Source: Deltaproteobacteria bacterium (GTDB lineage Bacteria > Desulfobacterota > Desulfarculia > Desulfarculales > Desulfarculaceae). From it: a stretch of 31,472 nt of DNA. The notes beneath the pieces are model-generated. The model saw only the letters and a list, made by a program, of their open reading frames with translations. It was not told the DNA's origin and searched no databases. Shown here in pieces: positions 8,345 through 16,933 of the stretch. Positions within the stretch are counted from its first letter, which is position 1. Each line of letters begins with the position of its first letter. A program made the position numbers and the translations under genes. The stretch spans positions 1 through 31,472 of the forward strand of contig JAHLLK010000070.1 in the NCBI GenBank assembly GCA_020444165.1. The letters run 5' to 3'.

Positions 8345-8381
8345 GCAAAAAATAAGACCGCAGCCTGTTGGCTGCGGTCTT
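8345..8381 (-). terminator. Intrinsic terminator of the DHH-CorA gene
   Basis: A perfect 12-bp stem (AAGACCGCAGCC at 8354-8365 and GGCTGCGGTCTT at 8370-8381) with a 4-nt loop. Read on the minus strand it is followed by TTATTTTTTGCC. It lies 55 bp past the stop of the minus-strand gene and also separates it from array 2. A second inverted repeat (AGGCCGCG 8390-8397, CGCGGCCT 8413-8420) lies between the stop and this hairpin and has no T-run on either side. Confidence 0.88.
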
Positions 8382-8435
8382 GCTTAGTTAGGCCGCGAAC
8401 AGTTGAAGTTGGCGCGGCCTATTTAAAAAAACCGA

Positions 8436-11399
8436 TCACTTATGCCTCCATTTTTTAATCGCCAAATAAAACAATCCTCCGCATACCCAGGTTAAGAAAA
8501 TGGAGATACAAACGCCCAACAACAACGTAAGTTTGACATAACAACAGGTGTTGCCCAAACCCTGGGCGAGTTGTTGTAGATAACCCCACACGTAAAAATA
8601 CCCGTTGGGCGGAATGGTCAGCAAGGCCACGAACAGGGCCAAAGGAGCGCCCCAAAAGGCCACGACGCGATGAAAATTCTCGGTTCGCTGCCGGGCCTCG
8701 GCGGCGAGTTGCTCAGCTTGCCGCCTAGCCTCAGCTTCTTGCCGCCTGGCCTCCTCGGCGCGCTCCCGGGCCTCGGCGGTGTGGAAAGACTCCGCCCGCT
8801 CGATCTCATCGGCTATCTCCCGGTACTGCTCGTCCAGCCCCAGACGCGCGGAGAGCAGATCGAACAGCTCCACCCCCTGCACCTGGCTGCTCAACCGGCG
8901 GAACCAGAGGTGGTTGGTGAAATAGATTAGCTGGCGGCGCAGCTCCTTCAGCGCCTGCTCGTGGATCACCTCCGCTCCACCGTCCACACCCGCCTTGTTG
9001 AGGCTCAAGGCCAGCGCATGCAGGATGGACTGGTAGAACAGCGCCACCAAGAACATGCGGCGGTACATGGTGGCCATGTGCCGCTTATGGACGATCTCGG
9101 TGGGGAACCAGCCGAATCCCAAAAAGACCAGGCTGTGCGGGCTGCAAGCCAAGAGGGAGCCGTCAGCGCGGAAGCGGTCATAAAGGCCTTGGCGCAGTTC
9201 CTTCAAGGCCACCCGGCGCTCATAGAAATGCCCTTGGCCATAGGGGTCCACCGTGTTGAAACGGGCCAGGATCTCCTCGAACCGCTCCCGCCCCCAGGGA
9301 GTATCGGGATAGGCCCCAGCCGGCGCCAGGGAGCTGACCACCCGGGCCCGGTCGTCGCTCAGAAGCTCCAGCTCTTTGTTGAGGCGGGCGTCATCATAAT
9401 CCTGGAGCCCGAGGGCCTTGGTAACCAGCTTGGCGAACCAACTGGAGAGGCGATCCTCATGCACCGCGCCGCCATGCAGCAGCGCGCCGGCGATCTGGCC
9501 GCCATCCACCAGCCGGATCAGGGTTTGGGGACCGCGAGAGCCCTCCGAGGAGTAGGTGGAGTAGCATTCACGCAGCTTGGCGTTGATGTCCAGCACCTGG
9601 GCCAGGCTGAGGGGACGTGGTTTGTCGGTATTCAGCAGAGACTTCCAATAGGGCGGATCAGGCGGATACTCCTTGGGTTCAGCTGATTTGTTCTCGGTTT
9701 TTTCATCCGGCAGGCCCGCAACCTGGTCCTCTTCCGCCGTCTTATCATCGCTGATCACCCATTCCAGCACCATGACCGAGTGGTAAAAAAAGTGCAGCCG
9801 CACGCTGGCCACGGGCAGCCAAACAGGCTTGGGGTGATTCGGCAGGACCAATTGCAGGAAAAGGCCCTCAAAATGGCGCCGAAAGCTGGCGAGGGAGGGG
9901 TCTCGGCGCGCCCTGTCAAGTAATGCCGGTATGTCTGCCGGTTTCCCCAGCGACTCCGGCGCCAGGGTGGACCCCGCATGAGGGAGGAAATAATGGTGCT
10001 CCTCGGGGCCGACGATCACCGGGAACACGCAGGCCGGCTCCAAGGCCGCGGCCTCTTGCAAGCCGCTCAGGACTTGGTCCTTCACTTCGGGGTCACGGAA
10101 ACGCAAAGGCTGCAGGAAGCTGGTGCGCCAACGCTCCAGCGGGCGGTTGCCGGTGAGCACGGTGTCCAAGATGTGGTTGGCCAGCTTGCTCAGCGCCTCC
10201 CCCTCGGTATGCAGGCGGTCCTCGGCCCCGAAAAAGCAGCCGGGGCCCCCGCCGGACCAAAACTCCAGCCGCGTGGTTCCCCAGGCCTGGCGCGTCGCGG
10301 GTTCGAACCACTGAGCCACCGCCTTGCTCTGCTCATCGCTGCCGTAAAACTCCACGAGCCGGGGCGTATCCTCGTCGTCATCCGCCTGAAAAACGAACAG
10401 GGCCGAGAGCCTTTCCTCCAGGGAATAGCCCTGTTGGGCTCGCCAGAAATACAGGGCGTCCAACAGCACCTTGCGGTACCTGATTGGGGCCTGGATCAAA
10501 TAGAGGGCCGGGTCGTCGGAGTTGTCGCGGCCGGTGGCCAGGAGCCGAAGATTCTTGCGGCCCTCGGCGCAGGAGATATAGTTGACGGCCTGGCGCAAGA
10601 GGTCGGCGGTAACCTTGTACTGCCGTTCAAAGACTTCGGGCTTGGCCAGTTCTTCCAGAGGGTTGCCCTCCAGGAGCCAGTGCCCCAGGGCGGTCTCCCG
10701 CAGGCGGATGTCCCGCACCAACGCTTCCAAATCCTGCCAGGCCGCGGGCTTTTGCTCCTCTCCGTCCCAGGTGGCCGGTTTTTGCTCCCAACCTTGGCTG
10801 ATCTTTTTCAGGTCTTGTTCTTTCACCTCCCACAGTGGCGCCTGATGTTTGATCACGGGAGGCTCGTGTTTGCAGGAGCCGAGACCCAGGATGGCGCGGG
10901 CCTCCTCGGCCAACAGCGGAATGTGCCCGCGGTCATTGGCGCTGATCAGCCGAGCCAACTCGGCAAAAGTTAACTTCCGCCCGTCAGGGAGGTCAATATC
11001 CAGATACGCGGGCAGCCGCGCCACCCGGGGGGCGGGTTGATGCCCGGTGTATTTGATGACCTGCTCCAGGGAGGAGAACCCGCTGCGGAGATCCAGAGCG
11101 CCGCCGCCCGGGGATTGGTAGAGATGGTGGTCGATGGGGACCACCTCTTTGCCGGCGTTTTTGAGCCGCTCCAGCAGATGGGGGGAGTTGACCTCGACCA
11201 GCACCACCGTGCCGGCCAGCCCGGCGAGGGCCGTGTTATCCAGGGAGGCGGAGCCGGTGCGCCCCCAGGGCTTCCCGAGGTCCACGACCTGGCCCAGGGC
11301 CTGGCCGGCGTTGTCGGCGCCCTGCACCAAGGCGCAGATCATGGCGGCCTCAAGGTCGTTTATGCTGAGGACGAAGCTCGGTCCCGTGGTATCTGTCAT
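8436..11399 (-). CDS. DHH/DHHA1 phosphodiesterase-CorA-like membrane fusion (putative NrN-CorA effector)
   Basis: A 987-aa protein; ATG 11399 is chosen because the recognisable DHH domain starts at once, with a modest AAGAGAA site upstream. Residues 1 to about 400 look like a DHH-DHHA1 phosphodiesterase: NDLEAAM with D15, VVLVEVN with E69 where Asp is usual, PIDHH with D90-H91-H92, ANDRGHIP with D156, and SGGGPGCFFG at about 383 in place of GGGH. From about 530 to 905 the pattern is CorA-like (VRLHFFYHSVMVLEW; later YFTNHLWFRRLSSQVQGVELF), followed by a charged coiled coil (about 850-900). Two membrane helices follow near 909-927 and 953-980. The GMN motif of magnesium transporters is absent. 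CorA and the DHH enzyme NrN accompany some type III CRISPR systems, where CorA responds to SAM-AMP and NrN degrades it; here both seem to be one chain. It lies 68 bp after hsdR on the same strand and may share its transcript. Confidence 0.72.
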   Translation of the reverse strand: MTDTTGPSFVLSINDLEAAMICALVQGADNAGQALGQVVDLGKPWGRTGSASLDNTALAGLAGTVVLVEVNSPHLLERLKNAGKEVVPIDHHLYQSPGGGALDLRSGFSSLEQVIKYTGHQPAPRVARLPAYLDIDLPDGRKLTFAELARLISANDRGHIPLLAEEARAILGLGSCKHEPPVIKHQAPLWEVKEQDLKKISQGWEQKPATWDGEEQKPAAWQDLEALVRDIRLRETALGHWLLEGNPLEELAKPEVFERQYKVTADLLRQAVNYISCAEGRKNLRLLATGRDNSDDPALYLIQAPIRYRKVLLDALYFWRAQQGYSLEERLSALFVFQADDDEDTPRLVEFYGSDEQSKAVAQWFEPATRQAWGTTRLEFWSGGGPGCFFGAEDRLHTEGEALSKLANHILDTVLTGNRPLERWRTSFLQPLRFRDPEVKDQVLSGLQEAAALEPACVFPVIVGPEEHHYFLPHAGSTLAPESLGKPADIPALLDRARRDPSLASFRRHFEGLFLQLVLPNHPKPVWLPVASVRLHFFYHSVMVLEWVISDDKTAEEDQVAGLPDEKTENKSAEPKEYPPDPPYWKSLLNTDKPRPLSLAQVLDINAKLRECYSTYSSEGSRGPQTLIRLVDGGQIAGALLHGGAVHEDRLSSWFAKLVTKALGLQDYDDARLNKELELLSDDRARVVSSLAPAGAYPDTPWGRERFEEILARFNTVDPYGQGHFYERRVALKELRQGLYDRFRADGSLLACSPHSLVFLGFGWFPTEIVHKRHMATMYRRMFLVALFYQSILHALALSLNKAGVDGGAEVIHEQALKELRRQLIYFTNHLWFRRLSSQVQGVELFDLLSARLGLDEQYREIADEIERAESFHTAEARERAEEARRQEAEARRQAEQLAAEARQRTENFHRVVAFWGAPLALFVALLTIPPNGYFYVWGYLQQLAQGLGNTCCYVKLTLLLGVCISIFLTWVCGGLFYLAIKKWRHK

Positions 11400-11467
11400 C
11401 GTAGAGTTCTCTTTACACAGACTATTGAGTACGAATTCTTGCAGCGCTAGGTTTCGTCTTAGGGGAC

Positions 11468-14434
11468 CTAGACAGCCCCCATCCCAGCCTCGTCCCCTCT
11501 CTGATAGGTGGCCCCGAACACGGTTTTCTCTAGCCATTTCTTGAATAACACATCGTCACTGAATTCTTTATAAAATTCTGTATTGACTTTCATCAAAGTT
11601 AGCATCGCTCTTTCAAGAGCCGCCTGGAGTTCAATGTGGGCGTTTTGTTTGTCTGAATTCTTCATGGCGTTTTGATACGCAGAATCTGCCGCAACCGTAG
11701 GTATCACGAATTCAACGATGTCGTGGTGGACTTTGTCGGCGTCTGTAAATTTAGTCCCCCATAGCTCGTTGAACGCCTTGATGATGTTGCTCAGTTGGTC
11801 CAGCTCCGCCTCCGGTTTGCGCCCACTGCCGCTGATGGGCACGGGGCCAATCTCGGCATCTTGATCCGCGAGGCCTATGGACATGCCGGCTTTCACCTCG
11901 ACCCGGTAGCTGTCCATGTCAATGGTCTCCAAGATGCCGGGGGACAGGTCGCCTTCTTGAGGGGCGGGGAGCTTGGGGATGAGCAGGTTCAGGAAGATGG
12001 ATAGCTTTTCCCAATCAGCGTTGGTATAGGCCAGTATCGAAGCCAAAAAGTTGTAAGTTCGTACAAAAGCTTTGGACTTTCCCTTGAAGTCAACTTGGCC
12101 GTCTTCATCGAGTTCCGCGTTGTAGTTGGCCACGCAGGCGTCCAAAATGGGGTCGAGCTTGTCGCGATCCGCGTCACCAAGATAGCGCCTTACCAATTCT
12201 TCTATGTGTTCCTGGGCATAGACCTGGTAACCATCAAGATCCGCCTTCAAATCATGCAGCTTGTTGGGGTCGGTTTCTTCACTCAGGATAGTTGTGCGGT
12301 AATAGGGCTCGAAAGCCTTTTGAATAATGTCCGCATCATTGCAGAAATCCAAAACAAACGTGTCGTGCTTTTGCGGATGGGCCCGGTTGAGCCGCGAGAG
12401 GGTCTGCACGGCCTTGATACCGGACAGGGCCTTGTCCACATACATGGTGTGCAGCAACGGCTCATCATAGCCGGTTTGAAACTTGTCGGCGACGACCATA
12501 AAACGATACGGATCTTTCTGAAAATTATCCGGGATTAGACTGCTGGGGAATCCGTTCAGGGTCGCTTCCGTGACCTTGTTGCCGCCATACTCCCGCTCGC
12601 CGGAAAAGGCCACGATGGGCTCGTAGGGGCTCTTGCGCTCCTTGAGATAGCTCCTGAAGGCATGGAAATACTGGATGGCCCGATCCACCCCGCCCGTGAT
12701 GACCATGGCCCGGGCGCGGCCGGCGATTTTGCGGCGCCCGATCACCTGCGCGTGGAAATGGTCCACCATGATCTCGGTTTTTTCCCGGATGGCGTGTTCG
12801 TGGGACTCCACATAGCGGCGCAGCTTCTTTTGGGCCTTGTTGGCATCGAAGAGGGGGTCGTCCTCCACCGTCTTGGCCAGGCGGTAATAGCTCTCCACCG
12901 GAGTGTAGTTCTCCAATACGTCCAGAATGAAACCCTCCTGGATGGCTTGCTTCATGGTGTAGCTGTGGAAGGGGTGATGCTGCACCGTGCCGTCGGATTG
13001 TGGGCCGGGTTCGCCGAAAAGTTCCAGGGTTTTGTTCTTGGGCGTGGCGGTGAAGGCAAAATAGCTGGCGTTGGCCAGCATCTTGCGGCTTTCCATGATC
13101 TGGTTGATCTTGTCCTCAACCGTCTCCTCTTCGTCGTCCGGGGGGGCGTTCTCCTCAAGGGCCCGGTTCATGGCGGTGGTGGTCTTGCCACCTTGGCTGG
13201 AGTGGGCCTCGTCGATGATGATGGCGAATTTGCTTTGGCGGTGCTCGTCACCGATCTCCTGGAGGATGAACGGGAACTTCTGCACCGTGGTAATGATGAT
13301 CTTTTTCCCCGCCTTGAGAAACCGGCGCAGGTCGCCGGAGTCTTCGGCATGCCCGACCGTGGCGGAAACCTGGGCGAACTGCTTGATGGTGTCCTTTATC
13401 TGCTTGTCCAGCACCCTCCTATCGGTGACTACGATGACCGAATCAAACAAGGCCTTGCTTTGATGCTCCAGCCCCACGAGCTGGTGCGCCAGCCAGGCGA
13501 TGGAGTTGCTCTTGCCGCTGCCCGCCGAATGCTGGATCAGGTAGCGGTGGCCCACCCCGGTTTCGCGGGCATGGGCCAGCAGCATGCGCACCACCTTCAA
13601 CTGGTGATAGCGGGGGAATATCTGCTTGTACTTCTTCTTGCCGGTCTTCTCGTCCTTTTCATCCACCACCTGGGCGTAGTTTTCCAGGATGTCGGTCAGG
13701 CCCACCTTGGAGAGGGTCTCCTTCCAGAGGTAGTCGGTGGCGATCCCGGCCGGGTTGGGCGGATTTCCCGCGCCATCGCCCATGCCCTTGTTGAAGGGCA
13801 GAAACCAGGAGGCCTTGCCCTTGAGGTGGGTGCAGAAACGCACCTCGTGATCATCCACGGCAAAGTGGACTACGCAGCGGCCGAACTGGAAGAGCAACTC
13901 CTTGGGGTCGCGGTCGCGCTGGTACTGCTGCACAGCATCGAGGACCGTCTGTTTGGTGAGCTTGTTCTTTAGCTCGAAGGTGGCAATCGGCAGGCCGTTG
14001 ATGAACACGGCCAGGTCGAGGGAGAGCGCGGTTTCGGTCCGGCTGTAGCGGAGTTGGCGGGTGACGCTGAAAATGTTGGCCGCGAACCGCTCGGCGGCTT
14101 TCAGATTGCGCGCGGTCGGCGCGCCGTAAAAGAGATCCACCTGCGCCGGGCCGTGCTTGACGCCGCCGCGCAGCACTTCCACCACGCCGCGCTTGGCGAT
14201 CTCGCCTTGCACGCGGTGCAGGAACTGGGTGCGCTTGGGGCCTTCCTCGTCAAGGCCGAGCGCCTCATACGTATCGGGCTGGGTGGCGGCGAGAAATTGC
14301 CGCAGCTTGGCCAGGTCCACGGCGTGGTCGCGGTCAAAATCCTTGGCGTCGCCTGGGACGTAACCCGCCTCTTGCACGAGGGAGTCAACGATGAGGGACT
14401 CCAGGCCCTTTTCACTGGTATCAGTCTGTTTCAT
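11468..14434 (-). CDS. hsdR: Type I restriction endonuclease subunit R
   Basis: The 988-aa motor and nuclease subunit of a type I restriction enzyme; it translocates DNA using ATP and cuts unmethylated DNA with HsdM and HsdS. The nuclease core near the N-terminus shows D140 and E154-L-K156 (LSLDLAVFINGLP, then FELKNK). Helicase motifs follow: Walker A QHSAGSGKS with K308, DEAH at 408-411, the motif III-like FAFTATPKN and later SRLNRAHP. The length is normal for the family. ATG 14434 is chosen because GAGGGGG lies just upstream; it overlaps the end of hsdS by 14 bp, so translation is coupled. It is the last restriction gene of the operon. No terminator is evident between it and the downstream DHH-CorA gene. 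Confidence 0.96.
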   Translation of the reverse strand: MKQTDTSEKGLESLIVDSLVQEAGYVPGDAKDFDRDHAVDLAKLRQFLAATQPDTYEALGLDEEGPKRTQFLHRVQGEIAKRGVVEVLRGGVKHGPAQVDLFYGAPTARNLKAAERFAANIFSVTRQLRYSRTETALSLDLAVFINGLPIATFELKNKLTKQTVLDAVQQYQRDRDPKELLFQFGRCVVHFAVDDHEVRFCTHLKGKASWFLPFNKGMGDGAGNPPNPAGIATDYLWKETLSKVGLTDILENYAQVVDEKDEKTGKKKYKQIFPRYHQLKVVRMLLAHARETGVGHRYLIQHSAGSGKSNSIAWLAHQLVGLEHQSKALFDSVIVVTDRRVLDKQIKDTIKQFAQVSATVGHAEDSGDLRRFLKAGKKIIITTVQKFPFILQEIGDEHRQSKFAIIIDEAHSSQGGKTTTAMNRALEENAPPDDEEETVEDKINQIMESRKMLANASYFAFTATPKNKTLELFGEPGPQSDGTVQHHPFHSYTMKQAIQEGFILDVLENYTPVESYYRLAKTVEDDPLFDANKAQKKLRRYVESHEHAIREKTEIMVDHFHAQVIGRRKIAGRARAMVITGGVDRAIQYFHAFRSYLKERKSPYEPIVAFSGEREYGGNKVTEATLNGFPSSLIPDNFQKDPYRFMVVADKFQTGYDEPLLHTMYVDKALSGIKAVQTLSRLNRAHPQKHDTFVLDFCNDADIIQKAFEPYYRTTILSEETDPNKLHDLKADLDGYQVYAQEHIEELVRRYLGDADRDKLDPILDACVANYNAELDEDGQVDFKGKSKAFVRTYNFLASILAYTNADWEKLSIFLNLLIPKLPAPQEGDLSPGILETIDMDSYRVEVKAGMSIGLADQDAEIGPVPISGSGRKPEAELDQLSNIIKAFNELWGTKFTDADKVHHDIVEFVIPTVAADSAYQNAMKNSDKQNAHIELQAALERAMLTLMKVNTEFYKEFSDDVLFKKWLEKTVFGATYQRGDEAGMGAV

Positions 14435-15869
14435 CCAAATCCCCCTCGTCATCGATCACGTCATCGGCATCGGAGGTGTCCTCTTCCAGCGCCAACAGTT
14501 CTTCCTCGGCAACCTCCGGCACTTCGATGCCGCGTACGTCCACCTTGCCGGTTACCACATCGGAAATCATGCGGGTGCGGTATTCGCGCATCAGCTCGAT
14601 CTCGCGTTGGGCGCGGGATATGGCCTGGTCGATTTTAGCTATCTTTTCTTCTGTGCGATTAACGATAGCAATTTGTTCCTGACGAGGAGGCATAAGTATC
14701 GGATAATTTTTTACGTCGTCGAGAGAAAGTCCATCCTTTGTGCCGCCATATAAGCTCAATTTGCCGTGTGTTTGACCTACTTCAGAAAGAAGTACATATC
14801 CGAGCCACTTGGAGTAAATGTCATTGCATCTAGTTTTGCATCTGGCAACATGTTGACTGACATAAGCTTCCCCAATTGTGGAGGGAGCAACAGCAACAGA
14901 TCCGATATATGCCGTTATTGACAACAAGATGTCACCTGGTTCAATTTTTGTGCGTTCGGTTTCAGATATGCTAGGTAGGTTTAACCTTATAACATCTTCA
15001 AATTTTAGGTTAAGAGATCCTCTGTCTAAATTGGCAACCCTTATAAATAGTGGACCATCATCTGAAGCATATGAAGACCAGCCACGCGACCCAGATGTCA
15101 CATGGCTGACTACATTTCTTAATCTACAAACGGTCCAATGCTCCGGAATATCCCCGATCCATTCCACGCCGCTGGGCTTGAACTTGACGTTGGGATCGAG
15201 CCCCCGCGTCACGGCTTGGTTGATGATGTTTTGCTTATGCTCTTTGAGCAGTTCGATGAGCCGCCGCTTGTTGCGGATGAATTTGTTGATCTGAGCAGTT
15301 TTCCATTCGAGGAAACGGACGATTGTTTTCTGTTCATCTATCGCCGGTAATAAAAGTGGTAACAAGCCTAGTGTCTTTTGATTGGTGACGGCTAGATTAG
15401 TTGTTTTCTTTGCGGTAAGATAAAAATATGATCTGCCATGGAAGCTTTCCAGGATTTTTGCTAAGAATTGCGGAGAGAGTCTATCGTTGTCTGGTCGTAT
15501 GGCAAATATGTGGTTCTGATGAAGGCAATTATCTATTTCACCTTTCCAAACTGATCCTCGACCAAGTTTGTCGATATCACCACCTTCGGTAACAATAACG
15601 TCGCCTTGGTATAATTTTGTCTTTGACGCCTCCTTTTCGGGGACGTCCACAGTCTTAATGCGCCTGAGATTCAGAAAACCGTTCTGTACATTGGCCACGC
15701 AAAGATATGGGTACTCACTAAGTTCAACTCTCTCATACGTTTTGCCTAATGTTATTCCGGTCTGAACCTTGGAGACCATTTTGAGCTTTATCGTTTCCCA
15801 ATGTGCGGGCACTTTGCCCACCCAAGGCACCCCAGAGTCCTTATAATCCGAGTAGGGGGCCAGCTTCAT
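14421..15869 (-). CDS. hsdS: Type I restriction-modification specificity subunit S
   Basis: A 482-aa DNA-recognition subunit with the usual two target-recognition domains. TRD1 spans about 1-165 (starting DYKDSGVPWVGKVPAHWE). A conserved helical spacer follows at about 175-225 (EQKTIVRFLEWKTAQINKFI). TRD2 begins near 230 (PSGVEWIGDIPEHWTV), and a second helical spacer lies near 395-430 (RQEQIAIVNRTEEKIAKIDQ). The protein ends in a very acidic tail, roughly 445-482. The TRD-coding DNA (about 14650-15130 and 15350-15770) is visibly AT-richer than the spacer helices and the flanking hsd genes, which fits exchange of recognition domains. Start ATG 15869 has GAGGAG at 15877-15882, inside the end of the rhuM gene. 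Confidence 0.95.
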   Translation of the reverse strand: MKLAPYSDYKDSGVPWVGKVPAHWETIKLKMVSKVQTGITLGKTYERVELSEYPYLCVANVQNGFLNLRRIKTVDVPEKEASKTKLYQGDVIVTEGGDIDKLGRGSVWKGEIDNCLHQNHIFAIRPDNDRLSPQFLAKILESFHGRSYFYLTAKKTTNLAVTNQKTLGLLPLLLPAIDEQKTIVRFLEWKTAQINKFIRNKRRLIELLKEHKQNIINQAVTRGLDPNVKFKPSGVEWIGDIPEHWTVCRLRNVVSHVTSGSRGWSSYASDDGPLFIRVANLDRGSLNLKFEDVIRLNLPSISETERTKIEPGDILLSITAYIGSVAVAPSTIGEAYVSQHVARCKTRCNDIYSKWLGYVLLSEVGQTHGKLSLYGGTKDGLSLDDVKNYPILMPPRQEQIAIVNRTEEKIAKIDQAISRAQREIELMREYRTRMISDVVTGKVDVRGIEVPEVAEEELLALEEDTSDADDVIDDEGDLDETD

Positions 15870-15871
15870 TG

Positions 15872-16933
15872 CTATATCTCCTCGCTATTCCTGACTGGAA
15901 AACTGCTAGCAGCCTCCTCCAGCTCTTTCACGTAGTCCTGCTCCCCCAAAGCTTCCTTGTGTTCCCGGCGGCGTACAGCAAATTTGTCATTTTCGGCCCG
16001 GGCACGTTCGTCAGCAGATCGCTTGCTCACCTTCCCCGCGTTGGGCAGAACTTGCCGGTCGTTGAAGCGCAGGAACTCATCCAACTTCTGCTCCCAATCC
16101 TTCATGAAAACCTGCTTGCGGCGCCTGGCCTGGTCTGCGGCAAAATCCAGCCACATGACCACGATGCGGTTAAGCTCGTCAATTTCCTCCGCCTGGAGGT
16201 AGTTCTTGGCCGTGGTCACGTCGGTCTTGCGGACTTCGGACCCTTTCCAATTGGTCAGCCCCATGTTGGGTAGCAAGTGGTCGGCTCGGCTCTGGATCAG
16301 TTCGGCGGCCGTCAGGCCGGTGGCGGCAAAATGAAGCTTGTTCTGGATGACGCTGAAGAACTTGCTGGTCTCGCTCCAGGAGGGGTCATAATCCCCGGCC
16401 ATGGCGAAAATCTCTTTGACCCGCAAGTACATCCGCCGCTCGCTGGCGCGGATGTCGCGGATGCGTTCCAGCATCTCGTCGAAATAGTCGGGAACGGCTG
16501 AACCCCGCACGGGCGGGTTCTTGAGCCGCTCATCGTCCATGACAAAGCCCTTGACGAGGTACTCTTTGAGTCGTTGAGTGGCCCAGATACGAAAACGGGT
16601 GGCCACGGCGCTCTTGACCCGGTAACCAACCGAGATGATCATGTCCAGGTTGTAGTAGTCGAGGTTGCGGCGAACGTCTCGATTGCCTTCTCGGCGAACT
16701 GTTAAGAATTTCTTAACAGTTGCCTCTGGCGATAACTCGCCCTCTTCGTATACGTTACGAATATGCATGCTGATGTTTGGAACAGTAGTCTGAAACAATT
16801 CGGCGATTAGCTGTTGGGTCAGCCATACTGTTTCATTTTCCAGGCGGACATCCAGCCTTACCCGCCCGTCCTCGGTGCGGTACACCAGAAGCTCGCCACC
16901 GCTGGGCGGTTCGCTATATTGTTCCGAACTCAC
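15872..16933 (-). CDS. rhuM: RhuM-family protein in type I restriction operon
   Basis: A 353-aa protein of the virulence RhuM family, often found between hsdM and hsdS of type I systems. Its biochemical role is not established. The N-terminal third has a winged-helix-like DNA-binding pattern (VWLTQQLIAELFQTTVPNIS, about 31-50), then the family hallmark around 80-115 (RRNLDYYNLDMIISVGYRV and ATRFRIWATQRLKEYL). The C-terminal part is highly charged and helical. The start is GTG at 16933, overlapping the hsdM stop in a GTGA arrangement; its stop is three bases before the hsdS start. It is co-transcribed with the restriction genes and may regulate or modulate them, but that is inference. Confidence 0.9.
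   Translation of the reverse strand: MSSEQYSEPPSGGELLVYRTEDGRVRLDVRLENETVWLTQQLIAELFQTTVPNISMHIRNVYEEGELSPEATVKKFLTVRREGNRDVRRNLDYYNLDMIISVGYRVKSAVATRFRIWATQRLKEYLVKGFVMDDERLKNPPVRGSAVPDYFDEMLERIRDIRASERRMYLRVKEIFAMAGDYDPSWSETSKFFSVIQNKLHFAATGLTAAELIQSRADHLLPNMGLTNWKGSEVRKTDVTTAKNYLQAEEIDELNRIVVMWLDFAADQARRRKQVFMKDWEQKLDEFLRFNDRQVLPNAGKVSKRSADERARAENDKFAVRRREHKEALGEQDYVKELEEAASSFPVRNSEEI

Noticed and set aside
8390..8420. Second hairpin between the DHH-CorA stop and its terminator as an independent terminator
   Set aside because: The stem is good (8 bp) but no T-run follows on either strand.
8436..11399. Ordinary CorA magnesium transporter
   Set aside because: No GMN motif, a DHH-type N-terminal half, and a type III CRISPR neighbourhood.
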